Source of the DNA: Mycobacterium sp.
GTDB lineage: Bacteria > Actinomycetota > Actinomycetes > Mycobacteriales > Mycobacteriaceae
Length of the DNA: 64,000 nt
Assembly (NCBI RefSeq): GCF_002863225.1
Contig: NZ_PKEK01000100.1
Span: 42,602-106,601 of the forward strand
Direction of reading: 5' to 3'
The position numbers were made by a program, and so were the translations under genes. Every line of letters begins with the position of its first letter. The stretch's first letter is position 1. Below are positions 41,535-50,283 of this stretch, in pieces. Below the pieces are notes generated by a model. That model was given only the letters and a program-made list of their open reading frames with translations. It had not been told where the DNA came from and did no database searches.

Positions 41535-42347
41535 ATGCCCGTCAGCCACCCAGCCGTCAGCTACGACGAGTTCCCCAGCCTTCGCGTCGAGCGCGCCGAA
41601 CACGGAGTGCTGCATGTCATCCTCGACTCCCCCGGACTCAACTCCGTCGGGCCGCAGATGCACCGCGACCTTGCCGACATCTGGCCCGCGATCGGCCGCG
41701 ACCCCGACGTACGCGCGGTGCTGGTCCGCGGTGAGGGCAAAGCCTTCTCCTCCGGAGGCAGCTTCGACCTGATCGACGAGACCATCGGCGAGCACGAAAG
41801 CCGGATTCGGATCATGCGCGAGGCCCGCGATCTGGTGCTCAACATCGTCAACCTGGACAAGCCGGTGATCTCGGCGATCCACGGCGCGGCGGTGGGCGCG
41901 GGTCTGGTGGTTGCGCTGCTCGCCGACATCTCGGTGGCCGGACGCACCGCCAAGATCATCGACGGGCACACCAAGCTGGGTGTGGCCGCCGGTGATCACG
42001 CCGCCATCTGCTGGCCGCTGCTGGTCGGAATGGCAAAAGCCAAGTACTACCTGCTGACCTGCGCGCCGCTGTCCGGTGAGGAAGCCGAACGGATCGGGCT
42101 GGTGTCGCTGTGCGTGGACGACGGCGAGGTGCTCGAGACCGCGACGCGCATCGCCAACGAGCTGGCACAGGGCGCGCAGTCGGCGATCCGATTCACCAAG
42201 CACAGCCTCAACCACTGGTACCGGACCGCCGCGCCGGCCTTCGAAACCTCACTCGGCCTGGAATTCTTGAGCTTCAGCGGACCCGACGTGCTTGAGGGTC
42301 TGGCCGCCCACCGGGAGAAGCGGCCGGCCCGCTTCACCAGCGATTGA
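41535..42347 (+). CDS. enoyl-CoA hydratase/isomerase family protein
   Basis: 270 residues of the crotonase superfamily: GVLHVILDSPGLNSVGPQ, VLVRGEGKAFSSGGSFD (oxyanion-hole segment), and ISAIHGAAVGAGLVVALLAD. The later catalytic Glu of classical hydratases falls in HTKLGVAAGDHAAICWPLL, where Gly-Asp-His replaces the usual P-E. The activity may therefore differ from water addition. It corresponds to the remembered position of echA15 (Rv2679). ATG 41535 has AGGAG 8 bases upstream; ATG 41511 is less likely. Confidence 0.9.
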   Translation: MPVSHPAVSYDEFPSLRVERAEHGVLHVILDSPGLNSVGPQMHRDLADIWPAIGRDPDVRAVLVRGEGKAFSSGGSFDLIDETIGEHESRIRIMREARDLVLNIVNLDKPVISAIHGAAVGAGLVVALLADISVAGRTAKIIDGHTKLGVAAGDHAAICWPLLVGMAKAKYYLLTCAPLSGEEAERIGLVSLCVDDGEVLETATRIANELAQGAQSAIRFTKHSLNHWYRTAAPAFETSLGLEFLSFSGPDVLEGLAAHREKRPARFTSD

Positions 42348-42453
42348 GCGCCCGGACGATGTCGCTTTCCTGCGCTGTCGCCGCGCCCCGGCCTCACGAA
42401 CGGCGCGCCTGTGGCCGCGTGTCGCCGGATAGGTCTAGCGTCAAACGCTGTGA

Positions 42454-42505
42454 AATGCCCGCAACGCTGCGAAGCGGAGCGAAGCGACCAGGAGGAGCGG
42501 CGCCC
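42454..42505 (+). repeat. MIRU-like element upstream of DUF3000 gene
   Basis: A 52-base stretch, ATGCCCGCAACGCTGCGAAG then CGGAGCGAAGCGACCAGGAG then GAGCGGCGCCC, ends with the MIRU-typical AGGAGGAGCGGCGCC directly before the start codon. Its own ATG is in frame with the downstream gene. Divergence from the consensus in the 5' half suggests an older or different subtype. Confidence 0.6.
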
Positions 42506-43087
42506 ATGACAGCAGCCGAGCCTGCCCCGTTTCGCGAGGCCGTGGAGGCGATGAGCGGGGCGAGCGTCCGTTCCGAGATCGAGTTGGGACCCATCCGGCC
42601 GCCGCAGCGCCTGGCCCCCTACAGCTACGCGCTCGGCGCCGAGGTCAAACGTCCCGAGGTCGACATCGTCCCGGAGCGCTCCGACGGTGACGCGTTCGGC
42701 CGGCTGATCCTGCTGTACGACCCGGAGGGTGCCGACGCCTGGGACGGCACCATGCGGCTGGTCGCCTACATTCAGGCCGACCTGGATTCCAGCGAGGCCG
42801 TCGATCCACTGCTGCCCGAGGTCGCGTGGAGCTGGCTGGTCGAGGCGCTGGACGCGCGCGCCGAGCAGGTCACCGCGCTGGGCGGCACGGTCACCGCCAC
42901 CACCTCGGTGCGCTACGGCGACATCTCCGGACCACCGCGGGCTCACCAGCTGGAGTTGCGCGCGTCCTGGACCGCACTCACCACCGACATCGGCACCCAC
43001 GTCGAGGCGTTCTGCGAGGTACTCGAGCACGCCGCGGGGCTGCCGCCGGTCGGGGTGACGGATTTGGGCACCCGGTCCCGCGTTTGA
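42506..43087 (+). CDS. DUF3000 family protein (Rv2680-like)
   Basis: 193 residues, actinobacteria-specific family of unknown function: VRSEIELGPIRPPQRLAPYS, RLILLYDPEGADAWDGTMRL, VAYIQADLDSSEAVDPLLPE, and a C-terminal EAFCEVLEHAAGLPPVGV. The gene sits immediately before RNase D (one base gap), as remembered for M. tuberculosis Rv2680-Rv2681; a role in RNA metabolism is possible but unsupported. The MIRU-like element supplies the ribosome-binding site. Confidence 0.9.
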   Translation: MTAAEPAPFREAVEAMSGASVRSEIELGPIRPPQRLAPYSYALGAEVKRPEVDIVPERSDGDAFGRLILLYDPEGADAWDGTMRLVAYIQADLDSSEAVDPLLPEVAWSWLVEALDARAEQVTALGGTVTATTSVRYGDISGPPRAHQLELRASWTALTTDIGTHVEAFCEVLEHAAGLPPVGVTDLGTRSRV

Positions 43088-43088
43088 C

Positions 43089-44381
43089 ATGGCCACCGAG
43101 CCGACAGAAGCACCCCAAGACACGCCCGACGCCGCGGAACCTGACGTCACGCCGCTGCTGCATCCCGCCGACGGGGTGCCCGACCTCTCGGTGACCGCTG
43201 ACGAGATCCAAGCCGCCGCAACCCTATTGGCTCAAGGACACGGCCCCTTCGCGGTGGACGCCGAACGGGCCTCGGGATTTCGTTACTCGAATCGCGCGTA
43301 TCTGATCCAGATCCGGCGGGCCGGTGCGGGAACCGTGCTGATTGATCCGGTGAGCCACGGCGGCGATTCCCTCACCGTGCTGCGACCGATCGCGGACGTG
43401 TTGGCGGACGACGAGTGGATTCTGCATGCCGCCGATCAGGATCTGCCGTGCCTGGCCGAAGTCGGCATGCAGCCGCCGGCGCTCTACGACACCGAGTTGG
43501 CCGGCAGGCTGGCCGGATTCGACCGGGTCAACCTGGCGGCGATGACGCAACGGCTCCTCGGCGTCGGTCTGGCCAAGGGCCACGGCGCGGCGGACTGGTC
43601 GCGGCGTCCACTACCGGCCGCGTGGCTGAATTACGCGGCCCTCGACGTCGAGGTACTGATCGACCTGCGTGCGGCGATCGCGGGGGTGCTGGCCGAGCAG
43701 AACAAGACCGGTTGGGCCGCAGAGGAATTCGACTTCCTACGTTCTGGCGCAAGCCAGGGTCCGCCGACGACCCGTCGGGACCGCTGGCGACGAACGTCGG
43801 GCATCCACAAGGTGCGCAATCAGCGGGGGCTGGCCGCAGTCCGTGAAATGTGGACGATACGAGACGAAATCGCCCAGCGACGCGACATCGCGCCGGGCCG
43901 CATCCTGCCCGACTCCGCGATCATCGAGGCGGCAACCGTCGACCCCAAGACCCTGGAAGATCTGGTCGCCCTGCCGATCTTCGGCGGGAAGCGGCAACGC
44001 CGCAGCGCCTCCACCTGGCTGGCTGCGCTCAGGTACGCCCGCGAAAACCCCGGTCCGCCAGAGGAAGCCGAGCCGCCCAACGGCCCGCCGGCACCCGCGC
44101 GCTGGGCACGCCGACGGCCCGAGGCCGCCGTACGACTGGACGCCTCGCGCGCGGCGCTGCGCGACCTGTCGGAGCGGGTATCGGTGCCGACGGAAAACTT
44201 GGTCACGCCCGATTTGATCCGGCGCCTGTGCTGGGACTGGGAAGAACCCGTCGGCGACGTCGCAACGGCGATCGACGAATTTCTCGCTGCCGGGCAGGCC
44301 CGAAACTGGCAGCGCAAGTTGGCCGTTCCCGTGCTGGCTGCGGCGCTGCAATCGCCGGCGCCTACTCCAGACGCTCAGTGA
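43089..44381 (+). CDS. rnd: ribonuclease D-like 3'-5' exonuclease
   Basis: DEDDy exonuclease for RNA 3'-end trimming. 430 residues. Exo I Asp57 and Glu59 (FAVDAERASGF), Exo II Asp118 (HAADQDLPCL), Exo III Tyr182 and Asp186 (NYAALDVEVL). Then an HRDC domain (about 220-300: IHKVRNQRGLAAVREMW, IAPGRILPDSAIIEAA) and a second HRDC-like C-terminal part. Last 20 bases overlap the dxs 3' end on the opposite strand. Confidence 0.94.
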   Translation: MATEPTEAPQDTPDAAEPDVTPLLHPADGVPDLSVTADEIQAAATLLAQGHGPFAVDAERASGFRYSNRAYLIQIRRAGAGTVLIDPVSHGGDSLTVLRPIADVLADDEWILHAADQDLPCLAEVGMQPPALYDTELAGRLAGFDRVNLAAMTQRLLGVGLAKGHGAADWSRRPLPAAWLNYAALDVEVLIDLRAAIAGVLAEQNKTGWAAEEFDFLRSGASQGPPTTRRDRWRRTSGIHKVRNQRGLAAVREMWTIRDEIAQRRDIAPGRILPDSAIIEAATVDPKTLEDLVALPIFGGKRQRRSASTWLAALRYARENPGPPEEAEPPNGPPAPARWARRRPEAAVRLDASRAALRDLSERVSVPTENLVTPDLIRRLCWDWEEPVGDVATAIDEFLAAGQARNWQRKLAVPVLAAALQSPAPTPDAQ

Positions 44382-46281
44382 TCGCGGCGCCGGACTCGTC
44401 GCCTTCGCGCGTCAACGCCGCAATCCACCCGGTGATGCGGCGCGAGACGTGCTGATCGGTCAGACCGGCATCGGCGAGAATCTCACCACGCGATGCGTGG
44501 CTGAAGAACTCTTGCGGCAGACCGAGATCACGGCACGGCACGTCGATTTCGGCGGCCCGCAACGCGGCTGACACCGCCGAGCCGACACCGCCGGCCACGC
44601 CGTTGTCCTCCAGCGTAACGACCACCTTGTGAGCGACCGCCAACTCCGCCAGCACCGTCGGCACGGGCAACGCCCAGCGCGGGTCGACCACGGTGACACC
44701 GATGCCCTGGTCACGCAGGCGCTCGGCAACCGCCAAGGCCATCGACGCGAACGTGCCCACCGACACCAGCAACACGTCGGCGCTGAGACTTTCGGCGGGC
44801 AGCGCGAGCACGTCCACCCCTGAACGCCGCTCGATCGCCGGAATATCTTCTCCGACATCGCCTTTCGGGAACCTGATCACCGTCGGACCGTCGTCGACGG
44901 CCAGCGCCTCGCCCAGTTCCTCGCGCAGCCGGGCACCGTCACGGGGGGCTGCCACCCGAATGCCGGGAACGATGCCCAACATAGACATGTCCCACATGCC
45001 GTTGTGGCTGGCGCCGTCGCTACCGGTGACCCCGGCCCGATCGAGCACTACCGTCACGGGCAACTTGTGCAGCGCAACGTCCATCATGATCTGATCGAAC
45101 GCGCGGTTGAGGAAGGTCGCGTAAATCGCGACGACGGGATGCATGCCGCCCATCGCCAATCCAGCCGCGGACGTCATCGCGTGCTGCTCGGCGATGCCGA
45201 CGTCGAACATCCTGTCCGGGAAGCGATCTCCGAATGCGCTGAGCCCCGTTGGGCCGGGCATGGCTGCGGTGATGGCGACGATGTCGCGGCGCTTGGTCGC
45301 TTGTTCGATCAGCGACTCGGAGAAGGTCGCCGTCCAACTCGGCCCCGGGACCATGGTGGCAAGCCCGGTCACTGGGTCGATCACTCCACACGAGTGCATC
45401 TGGTCGGCCTCGTCGTCCTCGGCCGGCCCGAAGCCCCGGCCTTTCTGCGTCACGACGTGCACCAGCACCGGCCCGTGGAATCCGCGCGCCCTGCGCAGCG
45501 CGGCCTCGACAGCGTGTTCGTCGTGGCCGTCGACCGGGCCCATGTATTTCAGTCCGAGGTCGGTGAAGAGCAGCTGCGGCGAAAGTGCATCCTTCACACC
45601 GGCTTTGACACTGTGCATGAACTGATACGCCAGGTCACCGAAGACCGGCATGCCCCGCACCGCGCTGCGGCCGCGCTCGAGCAGGTTCTCGTAGCCGGGC
45701 TGCAGTCGCAGCATGGCCAGGTGGTTGGCCAGTCCGCCGAACGTCGGCGCGTAGCTGCGACCGTTGTCGTTGACGACGATCACCACCGGTCGGCGGGCCG
45801 CCGCGATGTTGTTCAACGCCTCCCAGCACATGCCGCCGGTGAGCGCGCCGTCACCGACCACAGCGACCACATGCCGGTTGCGATGCCCGGTGAGTTCGAA
45901 GGCCTTTGCCAGTCCGTCGGCGTAAGACAGCGCGGCGCTGGCGTGGCTGGACTCGACCCAGTCGTGCTCGCTCTCCGATCGCGACGGATAGCCGGAGAGC
46001 CCGTTCTTCTTGCGCAGTGTCTCGAAGTCCGCGGCCCGACCGGTCAACATCTTGTGCACGTAAGCCTGATGGCCGGTGTCGAAGATGATCGGATCGTGCG
46101 GCGAATCGAACACCCGGTGCAGCGCCAGCGTCAGCTCCACGACACCCAGGTTCGGCCCGAGATGGCCGCCCGTCGCCGCGACCTTGTGGATCAGGAATTC
46201 GCGGATCTCAATAGTCAGATCCTGAAGTTCGGCCTGCGAAAGGTGCTGCAGATCGGCGGGGCCACGGATCTGTTCAAGCAT
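44362..46281 (-). CDS. dxs: 1-deoxy-D-xylulose-5-phosphate synthase
   Basis: First step of the MEP isoprenoid pathway: thiamine-diphosphate-dependent condensation of pyruvate and glyceraldehyde 3-phosphate. 639 residues. TPP motif VVGDGALTGGMCWEALNNI, followed by the NDN signature, ETLRK-GLSGYPSRSES near the active-site His region, the DRAGVTGSDGASHNG motif, and a C-terminal transketolase domain. Corresponds to M. tuberculosis dxs1 (Rv2682c). The product feeds decaprenyl phosphate used by AftC and others. Confidence 0.97.
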   Translation of the reverse strand: MLEQIRGPADLQHLSQAELQDLTIEIREFLIHKVAATGGHLGPNLGVVELTLALHRVFDSPHDPIIFDTGHQAYVHKMLTGRAADFETLRKKNGLSGYPSRSESEHDWVESSHASAALSYADGLAKAFELTGHRNRHVVAVVGDGALTGGMCWEALNNIAAARRPVVIVVNDNGRSYAPTFGGLANHLAMLRLQPGYENLLERGRSAVRGMPVFGDLAYQFMHSVKAGVKDALSPQLLFTDLGLKYMGPVDGHDEHAVEAALRRARGFHGPVLVHVVTQKGRGFGPAEDDEADQMHSCGVIDPVTGLATMVPGPSWTATFSESLIEQATKRRDIVAITAAMPGPTGLSAFGDRFPDRMFDVGIAEQHAMTSAAGLAMGGMHPVVAIYATFLNRAFDQIMMDVALHKLPVTVVLDRAGVTGSDGASHNGMWDMSMLGIVPGIRVAAPRDGARLREELGEALAVDDGPTVIRFPKGDVGEDIPAIERRSGVDVLALPAESLSADVLLVSVGTFASMALAVAERLRDQGIGVTVVDPRWALPVPTVLAELAVAHKVVVTLEDNGVAGGVGSAVSAALRAAEIDVPCRDLGLPQEFFSHASRGEILADAGLTDQHVSRRITGWIAALTREGDESGAAITERLE

Positions 46282-46631
46282 CCGTCCAGTGTACGCAGAA
46301 CCCCCGGGCAGGCGCGCGGACCAGCGCGGATACTGCCGCGGCGCGCACCGGTCGCGCTCAGAAACAACACAGACAAGCCTGCTAATCTACGCTCCGGTGT
46401 GCCGGGAAGCCTGGTCGGCGTTGTTTCGCGCTGTTCGGGTCTTCCTGCTATTACGGGCTATTCGGGAGTGCGGCATGACTTGCAGGGTCGGCGCCACCGC
46501 GCGTAGCGGACGGACGTCAGAGTTCGACCGCGTCGCCAGTGCGACGCGCTCACTGGCCTCGGTGCTCATATCTTGAGGGCCGCCACCCCGTCCATGCCGA
46601 GCCACGCGCACGCCCAACGGCTGGACCGCCG
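46282..46631. other. divergent intergenic region between dxs and the transporter cluster
   Basis: 350 bases without a supported gene. It must hold promoters for both dxs (minus) and the transporter operon (plus). A direct repeat, CTATTACGGG/CTATTCGGGA, occurs at 46448-46467. TAATCT near 46382 could be a -10 element for the plus strand, but without a clear -35. Confidence 0.4.
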
Positions 46632-47930
46632 ATGAGCAGCGCCCTCTTCCACGCGATCTACGCGTCTACCGTCTTCGTCGTTTGCTATGTGCTGATCACC
46701 ACCGAGCGGTTCAACAAGACCAAGGTGGCGTTGGCGGGCGCGACGCTGATGTTCTTCCTGCCGCTGATCAGTTCTGAAGACGTCTTCTACTCCCGCGACA
46801 CCGGAGTCAACTGGGACGTTCTGTTCCTGCTGCTCGGCATGATGATCATCGTCAGCGTTGTGCGTCAGACCGGCGCTTTCGAATACGTTGCGATCTGGTC
46901 TGCCAAGCGCGCCAAGGGATCACCACTGCGGATCATGATTCTGCTGATCCTGGTCACCGCGCTGGGCACAGCCGTTCTGGACAACGTGACCACAGTGCTG
47001 TTGATCGCACCGGTGACCTTGCTGGTGTGCGATCGTCTCGCGGTCAACCCTGCGCCTTACCTCGTCATCGAGGCGATCGCCGCCAACATCGCTGGTGCGG
47101 CCACCCTGGTCGGTGACCCGACCAGCATCATCATCGGTACCGGCGCACACCTGACCTTCATCGAGTTCAGCGCCAATATGGCGCCGGCGGTCCTGCTCGT
47201 GCTTGTCGCGCTGATCGCCATGCTGCCGCGGCTCTACCCGGGCTTTTGGGTCGTCGATCCGGATCGGGCCGCCGACGTCATGTCGCTCAACGAACGCGAA
47301 GCAATCCGTGATTCGAAGCTGCTGCTGCAGTGCGGGATCGTGTTGACCGTGGTTTTCACTGGATTTGTGCTGCACAAGCAGATCCACATGGAGCCGTCCA
47401 TGGTGGCGATGGCCGGGGCCGGCATCCTGATCGTGATCTCGGGGTTGGAACGCGAGTTCTACCTTGCCAGCGTCGAATGGGAGACGCTGCTGTTCTTCGC
47501 CGGACTGTTCGTCATGGTGGGGGCCTTGGTGCGGACCGGCGTCATCAAGGAACTGGCGAAAGTGGCCAGCGGATTCGCCCACGGCGATGCCTGGACCGCG
47601 ACGCTGTTGATCCTCACAATCTCCTTCACGCTCGGCAGCTTCATCAACAATGTTCCCTACGCGGCCGCAATGACGCCGATCGTCGCGCAGTTCGCCGACT
47701 CCATTCCCGGGCACGCGGGATCCGGTGTGCTGTGGTGGGCGCTGCTGCTGGGCACCGTGCTCGGCGGCAACCTCACTCCGGTCGGCGCCAGCGCCAACAT
47801 CGTCGCGGTCGGGATCGCCAAACGCGCCGGCCATCCGGTGTCGTTCTGGGACTTCACCAAACGCGGAGCGGCAGTGACGGCCGTATCGTTCGTTCTTTCT
47901 CTCGGCTACCTGTGGCTGCGCTACTTCTGA
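46632..47930 (+). CDS. ArsB/NhaD-type ion transporter 1
   Basis: 432-residue permease of the ion transporter superfamily with 11-12 membrane segments. Family features are WDVLFLLLGMMIIVSVVRQT, the repeated NVTTVLLIAPVTLLV and NNVPYAAAMTPIV half-motifs, GAATLVGDPTSIIIG and LGGNLTPVGASANIVAVG. It was named as arsenic transport in M. tuberculosis (Rv2684/2685), but no arsR, arsC or Cys-rich partners are seen here, so substrate anion or Na+/H+ exchange is undecided. First of a transporter-CBS-CBS-transporter row. Confidence 0.9.
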   Translation: MSSALFHAIYASTVFVVCYVLITTERFNKTKVALAGATLMFFLPLISSEDVFYSRDTGVNWDVLFLLLGMMIIVSVVRQTGAFEYVAIWSAKRAKGSPLRIMILLILVTALGTAVLDNVTTVLLIAPVTLLVCDRLAVNPAPYLVIEAIAANIAGAATLVGDPTSIIIGTGAHLTFIEFSANMAPAVLLVLVALIAMLPRLYPGFWVVDPDRAADVMSLNEREAIRDSKLLLQCGIVLTVVFTGFVLHKQIHMEPSMVAMAGAGILIVISGLEREFYLASVEWETLLFFAGLFVMVGALVRTGVIKELAKVASGFAHGDAWTATLLILTISFTLGSFINNVPYAAAMTPIVAQFADSIPGHAGSGVLWWALLLGTVLGGNLTPVGASANIVAVGIAKRAGHPVSFWDFTKRGAAVTAVSFVLSLGYLWLRYF

Positions 47931-47945
47931 TCGTAAGGTGGCCTA

Positions 47946-48386
47946 GTGCGAGCAGAGGACCTCGACGAGCAATTCCCCATCGTGGATGTGGGTTCAGACG
48001 CCCTGGACGCGGCGCGCATGATCGCCGAGCACCACCTGCCGGGCCTGATCGTCACCGACGCGTCCCAGAAGCCGTACGCGGTGTTGCTGGCCTCTGAGGT
48101 GCTGCACCTGATTCTGCCGCGTTACGTACAGGACGACTTGATGCTGGCCGGTGTCATGGGTGACGCACTGGGCGACTACGCGCAGAACCTGGCCGGCAAG
48201 ACGGTAGGCGAGGTCGTCTCCACGCCACCGAAAAAACTGCCCTCGGTCGATGCGCGTGACGGTGTCATCAAAGTGGCCGCCGAACTGGCTCGTCTTCGGT
48301 GCCCGCTGATCGCGGTGACCAAGAACGGAAAGCTGCACGGTGTGATCACGGCCTCACGACTGTTGGCCGCTGCGCTCAAATCCTGA
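47946..48386 (+). CDS. CBS-domain pair protein 1
   Basis: 146 residues, essentially one Bateman module: CBS1 from FPIVDVGSDALDAARMIAEH to YAVLLASEV, CBS2 from KKLPSVDARDGVIKVAAELA to GKLHGVITASRLLAAAL. Such modules bind adenine nucleotides and gate transporters. The GTG start is preceded by AAGGTGG. It shares MRAEDLDE and the C-terminal GKLHGVITASRLLAAALK with the next protein; the two arose by duplication. Predicted regulator of the flanking transporters. Confidence 0.88.
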   Translation: MRAEDLDEQFPIVDVGSDALDAARMIAEHHLPGLIVTDASQKPYAVLLASEVLHLILPRYVQDDLMLAGVMGDALGDYAQNLAGKTVGEVVSTPPKKLPSVDARDGVIKVAAELARLRCPLIAVTKNGKLHGVITASRLLAAALKS

Positions 48387-48499
48387 GTTCGCTTTGGCGC
48401 CGACGCTGCACGTTTGCCTGGTCGTTTCGAACGCAACCTGAGAAAGCCCTTACGCCAGTCCCGTTAACCGATTCCTCGAAGCAGACGTATTGTTGCGGT

Positions 48500-48946
48500 G
48501 TGCGGGCAGAGGATCTCGACGAGAAGTTCCCGGTAGTAAAAATCGACTCGAATGCGCTGGATGCTGTCCGTTTGCTCGCTGAGCACCGGCTGAACGGATT
48601 GGTGGTCGTCACCGACACCTCCGAGACGCCGTTCGCGGTGCTGCCAGCTTCGCAGGTGGTGCGTTTCATCGTGCCGGGCTACGTCCAGGACGACCCCGGG
48701 CTGGCCAGCGTGGTCACCGAGACGATGGCCGATCACGCGGCGGAGAAGTTGAGCGGCAAGACCATTCGCGAATTGCTGCCCAAACAGCGCCAGCACATCC
48801 CGGTCGCCGAGGCCGACGACACCATCATCGAGGTGGCCGAGGTCATGGCGCGACTGCGCAGCCCGTTGGTCGCCGTGGTCAAGGATGGAAAGCTGCACGG
48901 CGTGATCACCGCGTCCCGGTTGCTGGCCGCCGCCCTGAAGGAATGA
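48500..48946 (+). CDS. CBS-domain pair protein 2
   Basis: 148-residue paralogue of the previous gene: FPVVKIDSNALDAVRLLAEH, FAVLPASQVVRFIVPGYV, HIPVAEADDTIIEVAEVMAR and GKLHGVITASRLLAAALKE. GTG 48500 is chosen because MRAEDLDEKFP aligns exactly with the start of the paralogue; the open frame upstream to 48299 overlaps that gene and is rejected. Followed after 47 bases by the second transporter. Confidence 0.88.
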   Translation: MRAEDLDEKFPVVKIDSNALDAVRLLAEHRLNGLVVVTDTSETPFAVLPASQVVRFIVPGYVQDDPGLASVVTETMADHAAEKLSGKTIRELLPKQRQHIPVAEADDTIIEVAEVMARLRSPLVAVVKDGKLHGVITASRLLAAALKE

Positions 48947-48993
48947 CCGGGCCGCGCCCGCAACCTCAGCACCCGTCCGGCTAGGCCGCGTCG

Positions 48994-50283
48994 ATGATTT
49001 ACTACGCGATCGCGGTGTTCGTCATCGCCTACGCGCTCATCATCAGCGAGCGTTTCAACAAGACCGCGGTCGCGCTTGTCGGCGCGGGCCTCGTGGTCTG
49101 CCTGCCGGTGATGGACTCCGCCGACGTCTTCTACTCCCAGGACAGCGGAATCGACTGGGATGTCATATTTTTGATGTTCGGCATGATGATCATCGTCAGC
49201 ATCATGCGCCAGACCGGGGCCTTCGAGTACGCGGCGATCTGGGCGGTCAGACGGGCCAACGGCTCTCCTCTGCGCATCATGATTTTATTGATGCTGGTAA
49301 TGGCCCTGGCATCGGCGATCCTGCCCAACGTCGTATCGGTGCTGCTGATCGCGCCGGTGACCCTGCTGGTGTGCGAGCGCCTGGAGATCAACCCGGTGCC
49401 GCTGCTGATCGCGGAGGTCTTCGCCTCCAATATCGGCGGCGCCGCAACACTGGTCGGTGACCCACCGAACATCATCATCGGGGCTCGTAAAGGGTTGTCG
49501 TTCAATGCGTTTTTCGTGAACATGGCACCGGTCGTGCTGATCGTCATGCTTGTTCTGATCGCCTTCGTGCCCGTGCTGTTTCGCGGTCTCGGCACCGTCG
49601 ATCCCGCGCGCGTCGCCGATGTCGTCTCGATGGACGACGATGACGTGCTGCACGATCGCGGACTCTTGATCAAGTCCGGTGTCGTACTCGTAGCCGTCCT
49701 TGCCGGGTTCGTCGTCTCCCCGAACATCCACCTGGCGCCGTCACTGGTGGCACTGCTGGGCGCCGGCGCCCTGATCCTGTGGTCGCGGACCGACCAGTCC
49801 GACTACCTGGCCAACGTCGAGTGGGACACCCTGCTGTTCATCGTCGGCCTGTTCGTCATGGTCGGCGCCCTGCTGAAAACCGGCTTCATTGGCACCGTTG
49901 GACGACTGGCGGCCAGCGCGATCGGCGGCAACATGCTGTTGGCGACGATGCTGATCCTCGTCGTGTCGACCGTGGCCTCCGGCCTGATCGACAACGTGCC
50001 TTATATCGCGACCATGACACCGATCGTCGACCACCTGGCCTCGACGATGCCCGGTCAGTCGCATCACGATGTGCTGTGGTGGTCGTTGGCGCTCGGCGGC
50101 GACCTGGGCGGCAACCTGACCGCTGTCGGGTCCACCGCCAACATCGTGATGATCGGCATCGCGATGCGTTCCGGCAATCCCATCTCGTTCTGGGAATTCA
50201 CCCGTAAAGGCATCGCGGCCACCGCACTGTCCACTGTGGTCTGCGCGCTGTATCTGTGGCTGCGGTATTTCGTGTTCGGCTAG
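48994..50283 (+). CDS. ArsB/NhaD-type ion transporter 2
   Basis: 429-residue paralogue of transporter 1: WDVIFLMFGMMIIVSIMRQT, LPNVVSVLLIAPVTLLV, GAATLVGDPPNIIIGARKG and LGGNLTAVGSTANIVMIG. The GDPPNIIIG motif keeps the canonical Pro-Pro-Asn, whereas transporter 1 has GDPTSIIIG; the two may therefore differ in ion or affinity. Convergent with the RNA methyltransferase gene, overlapping by 4 bases at the stops. Confidence 0.9.
   Translation: MIYYAIAVFVIAYALIISERFNKTAVALVGAGLVVCLPVMDSADVFYSQDSGIDWDVIFLMFGMMIIVSIMRQTGAFEYAAIWAVRRANGSPLRIMILLMLVMALASAILPNVVSVLLIAPVTLLVCERLEINPVPLLIAEVFASNIGGAATLVGDPPNIIIGARKGLSFNAFFVNMAPVVLIVMLVLIAFVPVLFRGLGTVDPARVADVVSMDDDDVLHDRGLLIKSGVVLVAVLAGFVVSPNIHLAPSLVALLGAGALILWSRTDQSDYLANVEWDTLLFIVGLFVMVGALLKTGFIGTVGRLAASAIGGNMLLATMLILVVSTVASGLIDNVPYIATMTPIVDHLASTMPGQSHHDVLWWSLALGGDLGGNLTAVGSTANIVMIGIAMRSGNPISFWEFTRKGIAATALSTVVCALYLWLRYFVFG

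Noticed and set aside
45004..46506. 500-codon plus-strand open frame opposite dxs
   Set aside because: Antisense of a highly conserved gene, no recognisable domain.
46632..50283. Arsenic resistance operon
   Set aside because: Transporter family fits but arsR, arsC and other arsenic genes are absent and CBS regulators are atypical for such operons.
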